15,212 nucleotides of DNA from Gammaproteobacteria bacterium (GTDB taxonomy: Bacteria > Pseudomonadota > Gammaproteobacteria > JALTLT01): the NCBI GenBank assembly GCA_027001815.1, contig JALTLT010000240.1:1-15212 (forward strand), in the 5' to 3' direction. The translations under genes were made by a program, and so were the position numbers. The notes beneath the pieces were generated by a model. That model ran no database searches. It was not told the origin of the DNA and was given only the letters and a program-made list of their open reading frames with translations. Each line of letters opens with the position of its first letter. Position 1 is the first letter of the stretch. Below, piece after piece: positions 1-8,022 of the stretch.

Positions 1-84
1 GGGGTGATTCATGAGGGGGAGATCCCCTCAAGATCGCCCCGCGACGGCCGACCCAAGGGGGAGATATGCAGCGGAGCGGAACCC

Positions 85-1206
85 ATGGAATTCCTCGATT
101 ACCTCAAGGTGATGGTGATGAAGGAGGCCTCCGACCTCTACCTTACCACCGGCGCACCGGTGAGCGCCAAGATCCACGGTGTGCTCAAGCCGCTGGAGAA
201 CGCCACCCTCCCCGCCGGTCGGGTGAAGGAGATCGCCTGGTCGCTGATGGACGAGGAGCAGATCGCCCAGTTCGAGCGCCGGCCGGAGATGAACATCGCC
301 CTCTCCCAGCCCGGCATCGGCCGCTTCCGGGTCAACATCTTCAAGCAGCGCAACCAGGTAGCGATGGTGGTGCGCCACATCAAGACCCATATCCCCACCA
401 TGGAGGAACTGGGGCTCCCCTCGGTGCTGGCCAAGATCGTCATGGCCAAGCGGGGGCTGGTGCTCTTTGTCGGCGCCACCGGCGCCGGCAAGTCCACCTC
501 GCTGGCCTCCCTCATCGACTACCGCAACCGCCACTCCAGCGGTCACATCATCACCATCGAGGACCCCATCGAATTCGTCCACTCCCACAAGAAGAGCATC
601 GTCAATCAGCGGGAGGTGGGGATGGACACCGACTCCTATGCCGACGCCCTGAAGAACACCCTGCGCCAGGCCCCGGACGTGATCCTGATCGGTGAGATCC
701 GCGACCAGGAGACCATGCAGCACGCCATCGCCTTCGCCGAGACGGGGCACCTGGCCATCTCCACCCTCCACGCCAACAACGCCAACCAGGCGCTGGAGCG
801 GATCATCAACTTCTTCCCCCAGGAGCGGCACAAGCAGCTCCTGCTGGATCTCTCCCTCAACCTGCGCGCCTTCGTCTCCCAGCGGCTGATCCCCTCCCTG
901 CAGGGCAAGCGGGTGGCGGCCTTCGAGATCCTGCTCGGCACCCCCCTGGTGTGCGACATGATCAAGCGGGGAGACGTGGCGGAACTCAAGGACGTGATGG
1001 AGAAATCGGAGAACCTGGGCATGCAGACCTTCGACAGCGCCCTCTTCAAGCTTTGGGCAGCGGGCCGCATCTCCGAGGCGGAGGCGCTGCGCAACGCCGA
1101 CTCGGCCAACAACCTGCGCCTGCGCATCAGCCTCAGCAAGGCGGCCCCACGGGTGCAGAAGCCGGAGACCACGCAGGACCTGAGCCTGCTGGAGGAGGAC
1201 GACTGA
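85..1206 (+). CDS. pilU: Type IV pilus retraction ATPase-like protein PilU
   Basis: This is a cytoplasmic hexameric secretion-type ATPase that works with PilT in retracting type IV pili (twitching motility). The 373-residue product has a PAS-like N-terminal region (about 1-100) and a RecA-like core: Walker A GATGAGKS at 130-137, Asp box IITIEDPIEF at 155-164 with the conserved Glu159-Asp160, Walker B region VILIGEIRD at 199-207, and His box around STLHANN with His229. The tail LGMQTFDSALFKL and ALRNADSANNLRLRI, plus the acidic C-terminus LLEEDD, fit PilU better than PilT. I chose ATG 85 because GGAG at 73-76 precedes it by 8 bases and family members start MxFxxLLxxM; the reading frame stays open upstream to position 4, but that extension looks non-native. 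pilT is usually directly upstream, and bases 1-84 may follow its end, but no pilT sequence is visible. Confidence 0.93.
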   Translation: MEFLDYLKVMVMKEASDLYLTTGAPVSAKIHGVLKPLENATLPAGRVKEIAWSLMDEEQIAQFERRPEMNIALSQPGIGRFRVNIFKQRNQVAMVVRHIKTHIPTMEELGLPSVLAKIVMAKRGLVLFVGATGAGKSTSLASLIDYRNRHSSGHIITIEDPIEFVHSHKKSIVNQREVGMDTDSYADALKNTLRQAPDVILIGEIRDQETMQHAIAFAETGHLAISTLHANNANQALERIINFFPQERHKQLLLDLSLNLRAFVSQRLIPSLQGKRVAAFEILLGTPLVCDMIKRGDVAELKDVMEKSENLGMQTFDSALFKLWAAGRISEAEALRNADSANNLRLRISLSKAAPRVQKPETTQDLSLLEEDD

Positions 1207-1237
1207 AGGCGGCACCAGCCCCCGGATACCGCCCCGA

Positions 1238-1322
1238 ACAGGATATTGAAAAAGGCCGTCCTGGCCGTTTTCAACCCCGCAAGCCGAAAATGCGATTTCC
1301 GGCTTCCTCACGTTTTCAATGA
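1238..1322. repeat. Dispersed palindromic repeat, copy A
   Basis: This 85-base stretch between pilU and groEL closely matches a second stretch at 10312-10405. Both begin ACAGGAT, continue TTGAAAAAGGCC, and end CGTTTTCAATGA. Two hairpins can form: TTGAAAA-A-GGCC with GGCC-G-TTTTCAA (one mismatch), and AAGCCG-AAAT with ATTT-CGGCTT around a GCG loop. A third, weak pairing of AATGA (1318-1322) with TCATT (1340-1344) matches the position of a perfect hairpin in copy B. No coding potential is visible. It sits 31 bases after the pilU stop, as REP/BIME-type extragenic repeats often do. The family is not one I can name. Confidence 0.8.
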
Positions 1323-1476
1323 GGCCGGCAGCCTGTTGGTCATTCCAAAGCCAGCGGCTCCAACGCCGTCCGCGGGCCGGCAGGCGGCGACCTGTCAATA
1401 CAAGGTCAATCGGGTCTAGGGACACCAGGCGAGTGCCGGAGTCCCGAACACGATATGGTTGCCGGGTCAATAATGG

Positions 1477-1502
1477 AAAAGCCCCGCCGAAGCGGGGCTT
1501 TT
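1477..1502 (-). terminator. Rho-independent terminator of groES-groEL
   Basis: Read on the minus strand this is an 11-base stem AAAAGCCCCGC / GCGGGGCTTTT around a TTCG loop, giving the very stable cUUCGg tetraloop and a closing run of four U. It lies 31 bases beyond the groEL stop. The A/T-flanked stem is symmetrical, so it could also stop plus-strand transcription coming from pilU. Confidence 0.9.
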
Positions 1503-1533
1503 CCGTCATGCCGAAAAGGCAGGTAGAGGGGCC

Positions 1534-3171
<1,638 letters not shown>

Positions 3172-3226
3172 CTTCTCTCTTCCTCTCGCAATCCTGTGTG
3201 ATTCCGTGGCGGGTCGGAAACGGGGC

Positions 3227-3517
3227 TCAGCCCTCGATGACCGCCATGATATCCTCTTCGCGCATCACCAGCAGCTCTTCGCCCTCCACCTTCACCTCGG
3301 TTCCGGAGTACTTGCCGAAGAGCACCTTGTCACCGACCTTCACGTCGAGGGGGCGAACTTCGCCGTTTTCCATGATCTTGCCGTTGCCGACGGCGACCAC
3401 CTCACCCTTGACGGGTTTCTCCGCCGCGGTGTCGGGAATGACGATGCCACCGGGGCTGGTGCGCTCCTCTTCCATACGTTTGATGATCACGCGATCATGA
3501 AGCGGACGAATGTTCAT
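3227..3517 (-). CDS. groES: Co-chaperonin GroES (Hsp10)
   Basis: This is the heptameric lid of the GroEL chamber, which encloses the substrate during ATP-dependent folding. The 96-residue product has the family start MNIRPLHDRVIIKRMEEE, the mobile loop TSPGGIVIPDTAAEKP (about residues 21-36, with the hydrophobic GIVIP that contacts GroEL), and the C-terminal KYSGTEVKVEGEELLVMREEDIMAVIEG. The length is normal for the family. An AAGGAGA ribosome binding site lies 9 bases before the ATG. It is the first gene of the groES-groEL operon, 75 bases downstream of a CIRCE operator. Confidence 0.98.
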   Translation of the reverse strand: MNIRPLHDRVIIKRMEEERTSPGGIVIPDTAAEKPVKGEVVAVGNGKIMENGEVRPLDVKVGDKVLFGKYSGTEVKVEGEELLVMREEDIMAVIEG

Positions 3518-3592
3518 CGAAACAGTCTCCTTGCTATTTTGGGGTTTCGCGTACAGACGGGTATGATGATGGGAGACTTTCCCGAGAATCGG

Positions 3593-3619
3593 TTAGCACT
3601 CTCATCGTTTGAGTGCTAA
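3593..3619 (-). promoter_or_regulatory. CIRCE operator for HrcA repressor
   Basis: This is a perfect 9-9-9 inverted repeat, TTAGCACTC - nine bases - GAGTGCTAA, matching the CIRCE consensus exactly. It covers the expected transcription start of groES-groEL, so HrcA binding would block initiation until heat or misfolding stress. hrcA itself is not in the window. Confidence 0.97.
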
Positions 3620-3646
3620 TAATAGCGACGAATGTCGGGGAGTCAA
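3619..3646 (-). promoter_or_regulatory. Sigma70-type promoter of groES-groEL
   Basis: On the minus strand, TTGACT (3646-3641) and TATTAT (3624-3619) are separated by 16 bases, a near-consensus vegetative promoter. The -10 box abuts and overlaps CIRCE by one base, so initiation would fall inside the operator. I find no convincing sigma32 (CTTGAA / CCCCAT) promoter in the same interval, so regulation appears to be by repression. Confidence 0.82.
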
Positions 3647-3687
3647 GGCGCGTCAGAAATAAAAATTTTCTATCCTTTTCAACTCGA

Positions 3688-4131
3688 TCATTCTTCTCTT
3701 CTATAATCACCCTCGATGAGTCGCCCACCCCCTCCCGACGGTGGCGGGCCCGGCGGAAAGAACCAGAAGATCCGCTTCACCACCCATGCCGCCACCGCGC
3801 GCCGGATGGGGGGTATCATCATCAGCAGGCCCACCCCGTCGCTCAGGGGACCGGGCAGCATCAGCAACGTCCCGCCCAGCAGCACCATCAGACCCTCCAC
3901 CATGGAGCGCTCCGGCGTCTCGCCCTGGGCCATGCGGAGCTGCGCCTCACGCAGGGTGGCGAGCCCCTGATGGCGTACGAGCTGGACCCCCAGCACGGCG
4001 CTGAAGACCACCAGGATCACGGCGTTGAGGGCACCGATCACCGAGCCGAGCTGGATCAACAGGTAGAGATCGACCAGGAAGCCGATCAGAAGAAGGAGCG
4101 GGCCGCGAAGCCCCGGGGTGGTGGCGTACAC
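3688..4131 (-). CDS. fxsA: FxsA family inner-membrane protein
   Basis: This is a small membrane protein. E. coli FxsA was named for relieving F-plasmid exclusion of phage T7; its cellular role is otherwise unclear. I chose GTG 4131 (147 residues) because a strong GGGAGG (4137-4142) lies 5 bases upstream and the product then starts just before the first membrane segment. The frame stays open to 4236, but that extension is arginine/proline-rich and runs into the hairpin block. Membrane segments are seen at about residues 9-25 (PLLLLIGFLVDLYLLIQL), 28-45 (ALNAVILVVFSAVLGVQLV) and 75-102 (LMVLLGGTLLMLPGPLSDGVG). The motif QLVRHQG, the LMLPGPLSDGVGLLMMIPPIR segment and the ending IEGDYRREE are typical of FxsA. 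It lies upstream of groES on the same strand, as in E. coli. Confidence 0.9.
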   Translation of the reverse strand: MYATTPGLRGPLLLLIGFLVDLYLLIQLGSVIGALNAVILVVFSAVLGVQLVRHQGLATLREAQLRMAQGETPERSMVEGLMVLLGGTLLMLPGPLSDGVGLLMMIPPIRRAVAAWVVKRIFWFFPPGPPPSGGGGRLIEGDYRREE

Positions 4132-4555
4132 GCAAGCCTCCCGGTCGCATGGATTGGGATGGGGACGCACCCTCGCGCGCCCGTTCCGGAGGTAGATGGG
4201 GGCAGAGGGGGCGGGTCTCAAGGAAACTCTGAACAATTCATCCCTGAATTGTCAGAGTACGGGAGCCGAAAAACGCGGTTTTCGGCTCCCTTGCAAAATC
4301 GATCACCTGCGGTGATCGATTTTGGCGGCACATCCCTGTGCCGCAGGAATCTCTGAATAAATCAGAGATTCCTCAAGTATGCCACAATCCATCGCCCCTC
4401 TCCCGAGCCGGCGACCCGCCGCTCCCACCCGGTCGGCTCGCCCGGCCCGGGCAGCCTTCGCGGGGAGTGCGCCGATCCACAGTGACACCCGCCCCGCCCC
4501 GGTTTACCCTTGCCGCTCCGGCAACCCGATACCACGACCCACGGAGGAGAGGGGC
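4132..4555. other. 424-base divergent intergenic region, fxsA/cutA
   Basis: This lies between the divergent starts of fxsA (GTG 4131, minus) and cutA (TTG 4556, plus). It contains the fxsA ribosome binding site (4137-4142), the five-hairpin block (4217-4377), a small inverted repeat TTGCCG-CTC-CGGCAA near 4510-4524, and the cutA ribosome binding site (GGAGG 4543-4547). I found no clear -35/-10 pair for either gene. Open reading frames through it look non-native (proline/arginine-rich in all frames). Confidence 0.75.
4217..4377. repeat. Block of five consecutive hairpins, MITE-like
   Basis: Five hairpins follow one another. H1 4227-4257: CTCTGA-(A)-CAATTCA / TGAATTG-TCAGAG, loop TCCC. H2 4261-4290: GGGAGCCGAAAA / TTTTCGGCTCCC. 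H3 4295-4323: AAAATCGATCACC / GGTGATCGATTTT, perfect 13 bp, loop TGC. H4 4325-4344: GCGGCACA / TGTGCCGC, loop TCCC. H5 4346-4372: GGAATCTCTGA / TCAGAGATTCC, loop ATAAA. The outer ends are inverted relative to each other (GAAACTCTGA against GAATCTCTGA, 9 of 10), and the hexamer CTCAAG flanks both sides (4217-4222, 4372-4377). There is no coding potential. These marks suggest a small non-autonomous mobile element, but it could also be a fixed structured region. The hairpins are certain; mobility is inference. Confidence 0.8.
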
Positions 4556-4888
4556 TTGGAGAGCGAGCACCGACATCTGCTGGTCTACTGCACGGTCCCC
4601 GACGAGGAGAGCGCCCTGCGGATCTCCGAGACCCTCGTCGAGGAGGCCCTGGCGGCCTGCGTCAACATCGTGCCCGGCCTGCGTTCCGTCTACCGCTGGA
4701 AGGGAAGGATCGAGCACGACGGAGAGCTGCTGCTGCTGATCAAGACCTCCACCGACCGCTACCCGGCCCTCCAGGAGCGCATCGTCGCCCTCCACCCCTA
4801 CGAACTTCCGGAGATCGTCGCGGTCCCTCTGGAGAGGGGTCTGCCCGGCTACCTCCAGTGGATCGACCAGAACACCCATACAGGCTGA
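4556..4888 (+). CDS. cutA: Divalent-cation tolerance protein CutA
   Basis: This is a small trimeric PII-like protein linked to divalent metal (copper) tolerance; its biochemical role is unsettled. With the TTG start the product is 110 residues, close to the 112 of E. coli CutA. I chose TTG 4556 because GGAGG (4543-4547) lies 8 bases upstream and family homology begins at HLLVYCTVPDEESALRI; the open frame upstream from 4379 is low-complexity and would start at the edge of the hairpin block. Family features are the CTVPDEESA start, the EEALAACVNIVPGLRSVYRWKG core with its conserved Cys, the charged ELLLLIKT strand, and HPYELPEIVAVPLERG near the end. It is the first gene of a cutA-dsbD-tlpA-like operon; dsbD starts 5 bases after its stop. 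Confidence 0.94.
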   Translation: MESEHRHLLVYCTVPDEESALRISETLVEEALAACVNIVPGLRSVYRWKGRIEHDGELLLLIKTSTDRYPALQERIVALHPYELPEIVAVPLERGLPGYLQWIDQNTHTG

Positions 4889-4893
4889 ACACC

Positions 4894-7188
4894 ATGCGAT
4901 CACTCCTGCTCTCCCTGCTGCTCCTCGCCCTCCTGCCGCTGGCACCCGCCCGCGCGGAGGACCCTCTCCCGCCGGAACAGGCATTCCGCCCCGAAGTGGT
5001 CGAGGTCCAGCCCGACCGGCTCACCGTGCGGTGGGAGATCGAAGAGGGTTACTATCTCTATCACAACAAGTTCCGGGTCCGTTCGGAGACCGACGGCATC
5101 GCCGTCGGCGAGCTGCAGGTCCCGCCGGGCAAGAAGAAGGAGGACCCCTTCTTCGGCACGGTGGAGACCCACCGCGGCAGCGTCACCGTGGTCGTCCCCC
5201 TGGAGCGATCCGCCACGGCCCCCGACATCCTCTCCCTGGCTGTCACCTCCCAGGGATGCGCCGACCAGGGCATCTGCTACCCCCCCGACACCCGGAAACT
5301 GGAGGTGAAACTGCCACCGATGGCGAAGGCGGCCGCCGCGCCCCCTCCCGCCTCTCCCGCCAGCGCGACGCTGGGGGCCCTGGGCGGCAGCCTGGGACTC
5401 GCCGACGCTGCGGAGGAGTTCCTCGACCCGGATCAGGCCTTCGTCTTCTCCGTCGAGGCGATCGACGCCCGCACGGTGGTGGCGCGCTGGCAGATCGCCG
5501 ACGGCTACTATCTCTACCGGGACAAGTTCCGCTTCCGTCTGGTGGAGGCGCCGGAGGGTGTCTCCCTGGGCACGCCCGAGCTTCCTCCCGGAGAGACCAA
5601 GGAAGACGAACTCTTCGGTCGCGTCCAGGTCTTCCACCGCCAGGCGGAGGCACGCCTCCCCCTGCTCGGCCCCGCCGCCGGCGGCAGGGTGGTGATCGAG
5701 GCGGTCTACCAGGGGTGCGCCGAGGCGGGACTCTGCTATCCGCCGCAGACCAAGCGGACCACCCTCTCCCTCCCCGAGGGGGCCTCCGCTCCCGCAGGAA
5801 CGACCGGCGGAGGCGAGAGTGCGGCGGTCTCGGCTCCGCCCCCTTCCATCACGGCCGAGGAACCGCTGCCGGAACAGGACCGGCTGGCCGACATCCTGGG
5901 TGGCGGCAGCATCTGGGTGATCATCGGCGTCTTCTTCCTGGCCGGCCTGGGGCTCTCCCTCACCCCCTGCGTCTTCCCCATGATCCCCATCCTCTCCGGC
6001 ATCATCGCCGGCCAGGGCGAGAACCTCACAACCCGCAAGGCATTCATCCTGTCGCTCACCTACGTACTGGCCGTGGCCGCCGCCTACTCCGTGGCGGGGG
6101 TGATCGCCGGGCTCTCCGGCGCCAATCTGCAGGCGACGCTGCAGAATCCCTGGGTGCTGACCGCCTTCGCCGCGGTCTTCGTCGCCCTCTCCCTCTCCAT
6201 GTTCGGCTTCTACGAGCTGCAGATGCCGGCTGCCATCCAGAGCCGCCTCACCGCCCTCTCCAACCGGCAGCAGGGCGGGACCCTCGCGGGGGTGGCCGTG
6301 ATGGGCATCCTCTCGGCACTGATCGTCGGCCCCTGCGTGGCCGCCCCCCTGGCCGGCGCACTGATCTTCATCGCCAACACCGGCGACGCCCTCCTGGGAG
6401 GCCTGGCCCTCTTCTTCCTCAGCCTCGGCATGGGTATGCCGCTGTTGATCCTGGGCACCGGCGGTGGCAAGCTGCTGCCCAAGGCCGGGCCCTGGATGGA
6501 TGCGGTCAAGGCGGTGTTTGGTGTCCTGATGCTGGGGGTGGCCGTCTGGCTGCTGGAGCGGGTACTGCCCGGCCCCGTGGTGCTGGTGCTGTGGGCGCTG
6601 CTGGCGATCCCCTCGGCCATCTTCATGGGGGCCCTGGAGCCGGTGGGACCCGACGCCACCGGCTGGCGCCGCCTCTGGAAGGGGCTCGGCGTGGTGCTGC
6701 TCGCCTGGGGCATCCTGCTGCTGGTAGGGGCCGCGGGCGGTTCCGGCGATCCCCTCAACCCGCTCCACCGGGCGGTTCCGGCGATGACCGCCCAGGGAAC
6801 GGCGGCGCCCGCCGCCCACGGCCTCCCCTTCAAGCGCATCAAGAGCCGCGAGGATCTCGATCGCGAGGTGGCGGCGGCCGCCGCCCGGGGCAGGTATGTG
6901 ATGCTGGACTTCTACGCCGACTGGTGCATCTCCTGCAAGGAGATGGAGAAGTTCACCTTCAGCGACCCACGGGTTCAGGCGCGCCTCGCCGACGCCGTGC
7001 TCCTCCAGGCGGACGTCACCGACAACGACGAGGTGGACAAGGCGCTGATGAAAGGACTCGGCGTGGTGGGCCCGCCCACCATCCTCTTCTACGGTCCCGA
7101 CGGCCGCGAGATGAAACGCCTCCGTCTGGTGGGAGAGATGAAGGCGGACGCCTTCCTGGACCACCTGGACAAGGTCTTCCGGCGTTGA
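4894..7188 (+). CDS. dsbD: Thiol:disulfide interchange protein DsbD with duplicated N-terminal domain
   Basis: This inner-membrane protein carries electrons from cytoplasmic thioredoxin to periplasmic DsbC, DsbG and cytochrome c maturation proteins. The 764-residue product has a signal peptide (about 1-21, APARA|ED). It then has two DsbD-alpha domains rather than one: about 22-145 (GYYLYHNKF at 52-60, Cys122 and Cys128 in GCADQGICYPP) and about 172-300 (GYYLYRDKF at 204-212, Cys275 and Cys281 in GCAEAGLCYPP). A proline/alanine-rich linker precedes the membrane domain (about 340-600) with its Cys359 (LTPCVFP) and Cys481 (VGPCVAAP). The C-terminal thioredoxin domain has WCISC, Cys678 and Cys681. 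E. coli DsbD is 565 residues; the extra 200 are mostly the second alpha domain. The ribosome binding site is weak, so translation is probably coupled to cutA. Confidence 0.95.
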   Translation: MRSLLLSLLLLALLPLAPARAEDPLPPEQAFRPEVVEVQPDRLTVRWEIEEGYYLYHNKFRVRSETDGIAVGELQVPPGKKKEDPFFGTVETHRGSVTVVVPLERSATAPDILSLAVTSQGCADQGICYPPDTRKLEVKLPPMAKAAAAPPPASPASATLGALGGSLGLADAAEEFLDPDQAFVFSVEAIDARTVVARWQIADGYYLYRDKFRFRLVEAPEGVSLGTPELPPGETKEDELFGRVQVFHRQAEARLPLLGPAAGGRVVIEAVYQGCAEAGLCYPPQTKRTTLSLPEGASAPAGTTGGGESAAVSAPPPSITAEEPLPEQDRLADILGGGSIWVIIGVFFLAGLGLSLTPCVFPMIPILSGIIAGQGENLTTRKAFILSLTYVLAVAAAYSVAGVIAGLSGANLQATLQNPWVLTAFAAVFVALSLSMFGFYELQMPAAIQSRLTALSNRQQGGTLAGVAVMGILSALIVGPCVAAPLAGALIFIANTGDALLGGLALFFLSLGMGMPLLILGTGGGKLLPKAGPWMDAVKAVFGVLMLGVAVWLLERVLPGPVVLVLWALLAIPSAIFMGALEPVGPDATGWRRLWKGLGVVLLAWGILLLVGAAGGSGDPLNPLHRAVPAMTAQGTAAPAAHGLPFKRIKSREDLDREVAAAAARGRYVMLDFYADWCISCKEMEKFTFSDPRVQARLADAVLLQADVTDNDEVDKALMKGLGVVGPPTILFYGPDGREMKRLRLVGEMKADAFLDHLDKVFRR

Positions 7189-7204
7189 CAAGGAGCAGAC
7201 TCTC

Positions 7205-7774
7205 ATGAAGACAGGGAACCTGGTCACGGGCGCGGTGGTCGCGGTGATCCTCGGCGTCTCCGGCTATGCCCTCTGGCAAGGCAGTTTCCGCCCCCCCGCC
7301 ATACCCCCCGCCGGCGAGGAACGGTCGCCGGCGGCGGCCGCCTCGAAGGTCCTGGGCCAGTCCGCCCCGGAATTCACTCTGGCGGATCTGGAGGGCACCC
7401 CGCACCGTCTCTCCGAGTGGCAGGGCAAGGTGGTGGTGGTCAACTTCTGGGCCACCTGGTGCCCCCCCTGCCGTCGGGAGATACCCGCCCTGATCCAGCT
7501 CCAGGAGGAGTGGGGAGAGCGCGGCGTCCAGGTGGTGGGGATCGCCATCGACCAGCCCCAGCTCGTGGAGGAGTACAGCGACACCATGGGCATCAACTAT
7601 CCGATCCTGGTGGGCGAGGCGGAGGCGGTGGAGATCAGCAGACGGTATGGAAACCGCTTCGGCCAGCTCCCCTATACCGCCATCGTCGATCCCCGCGGAG
7701 AGATCGCCGCCATCAAGCGGGGGGAGATCACCCTGGAACAGGCCCAGCGGATCATCGAGCCCCTCCTTCCCTGA
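7205..7774 (+). CDS. TlpA/ResA-like membrane-anchored thioredoxin
   Basis: This is a periplasmic thiol-disulfide oxidoreductase tethered to the inner membrane. The 189-residue product has an N-terminal membrane anchor (about 6-25, LVTGAVVAVILGVSGYALW), a short alanine/proline linker, and an AhpC-TSA/Redoxin-type thioredoxin fold starting at GQSAPEFTLADLEG. The active site is FWATWCPPCRRE with Cys86 and Cys89, and the cis-proline is Pro156 in QLPYTAIVD. WCPPC is usual for ResA, TlpA and CcmG proteins that reduce apocytochrome c or related targets. AAGGAG lies 9 bases before the ATG. It follows dsbD by 16 bases, so DsbD is the likely electron donor. The exact substrate cannot be told from sequence, so I give no symbol. 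Confidence 0.92.
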   Translation: MKTGNLVTGAVVAVILGVSGYALWQGSFRPPAIPPAGEERSPAAAASKVLGQSAPEFTLADLEGTPHRLSEWQGKVVVVNFWATWCPPCRREIPALIQLQEEWGERGVQVVGIAIDQPQLVEEYSDTMGINYPILVGEAEAVEISRRYGNRFGQLPYTAIVDPRGEIAAIKRGEITLEQAQRIIEPLLP

Positions 7775-7777
7775 CCT

Positions 7778-7797
7778 CTCCGGCGGCCTCGCCGGAG
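7778..7797 (+). terminator. Hairpin after the tlpA-like gene, weak terminator candidate
   Basis: An 8-bp perfect stem CTCCGGCG / CGCCGGAG with loop GCCT begins 4 bases after the tlpA-like stop. It is not followed by a T-run, so if it ends the cutA-dsbD-tlpA transcript it is either Rho-assisted or only a 3'-end stabiliser. Confidence 0.4.
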
Positions 7798-7881
7798 GAC
7801 GTCCGCCAAACTCTTGACGGCACCATTCGCCGCAAACATGCGGCGATCTTCGCCGAATGGTTCGATTCCTCCCCTTTTTCG

Positions 7882-7910
7882 TGGACAGCCCCGCGGGTTT
7901 GGGGCAAAAT
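7882..7910 (+). promoter_or_regulatory. Candidate sigma70 promoter for aroQ-accB-accC
   Basis: TGGACA (7882-7887) and CAAAAT (7905-7910) are 17 bases apart, matching the consensus at 5 of 6 and 4 of 6 positions. It would give a leader of about 105 bases before aroQ that contains the two hairpins described below. The call rests only on these hexamers. Confidence 0.45.
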
Positions 7911-7932
7911 GGGCCTCAATCGGAATCGGAGA

Positions 7933-7999
7933 GGACGGAGGGCCGCGGAAGCGGCCCTCCGTCCGAATCATGGAGACCGGGCCAGGCTCCTGGTCCCGG
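7933..7999 (+). promoter_or_regulatory. Structured leader upstream of aroQ: two tandem hairpins
   Basis: The first hairpin is a perfect 14-bp stem, GGACGGAGGGCCGC / GCGGCCCTCCGTCC (7933-7946 and 7951-7964), capped by a GGAA tetraloop of the GNRA type. The second, at 7977-7999, pairs CCGGGCCAG with CTGG-T-CCCGG around GCTC. The second ends 23 bases before the aroQ ATG. Neither is followed by a T-run, so a simple attenuator is unlikely; control of mRNA stability or of translation is possible. It matches no riboswitch that I recognise. Confidence 0.55.
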
Positions 8000-8022
8000 G
8001 AAGGTGTGGACGACGGCAGCCG

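Noticed and set aside
10..27. Hairpin GAGGGG / CCCCTC before pilU as a terminator
   Set aside because: It is a short stem with no T-run, too close to the window edge to interpret.
1380..1470. tRNA-like stretch between pilU and groEL
   Set aside because: No cloverleaf can be drawn and the conserved T-arm GTTCGAATCCC-type sequence is absent.
28..1509. 493-residue minus-strand open frame opposite pilU
   Set aside because: It is antisense to a clear PilU, is rich in Gly, His, Val and Leu without any family motif, and arises from GC-rich codon bias.
3640..3690. Possible sigma32 heat-shock promoter (GTTGAAAA) before groES
   Set aside because: No CCCCAT-type -10 element occurs at the right distance; the sigma70-type promoter with CIRCE explains the region.
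3534..3728. 64-residue minus-strand frame over the groES promoter
   Set aside because: It spans the CIRCE operator and promoter and has no recognisable features.
4217..4377. CRISPR array
   Set aside because: The hairpins differ in sequence and are contiguous; there are no identical repeats separated by spacers and no cas genes.
4900..7227. 775-residue minus-strand open frame opposite dsbD
   Set aside because: It is antisense to a DsbD with all redox motifs; the composition (Gly/Glu/His/Gln-rich) is not protein-like.
7814..7842. TTGACG as the -35 of an aroQ promoter
   Set aside because: No acceptable -10 hexamer occurs 16-18 bases downstream; the TGGACA/CAAAAT pair further on fits better.
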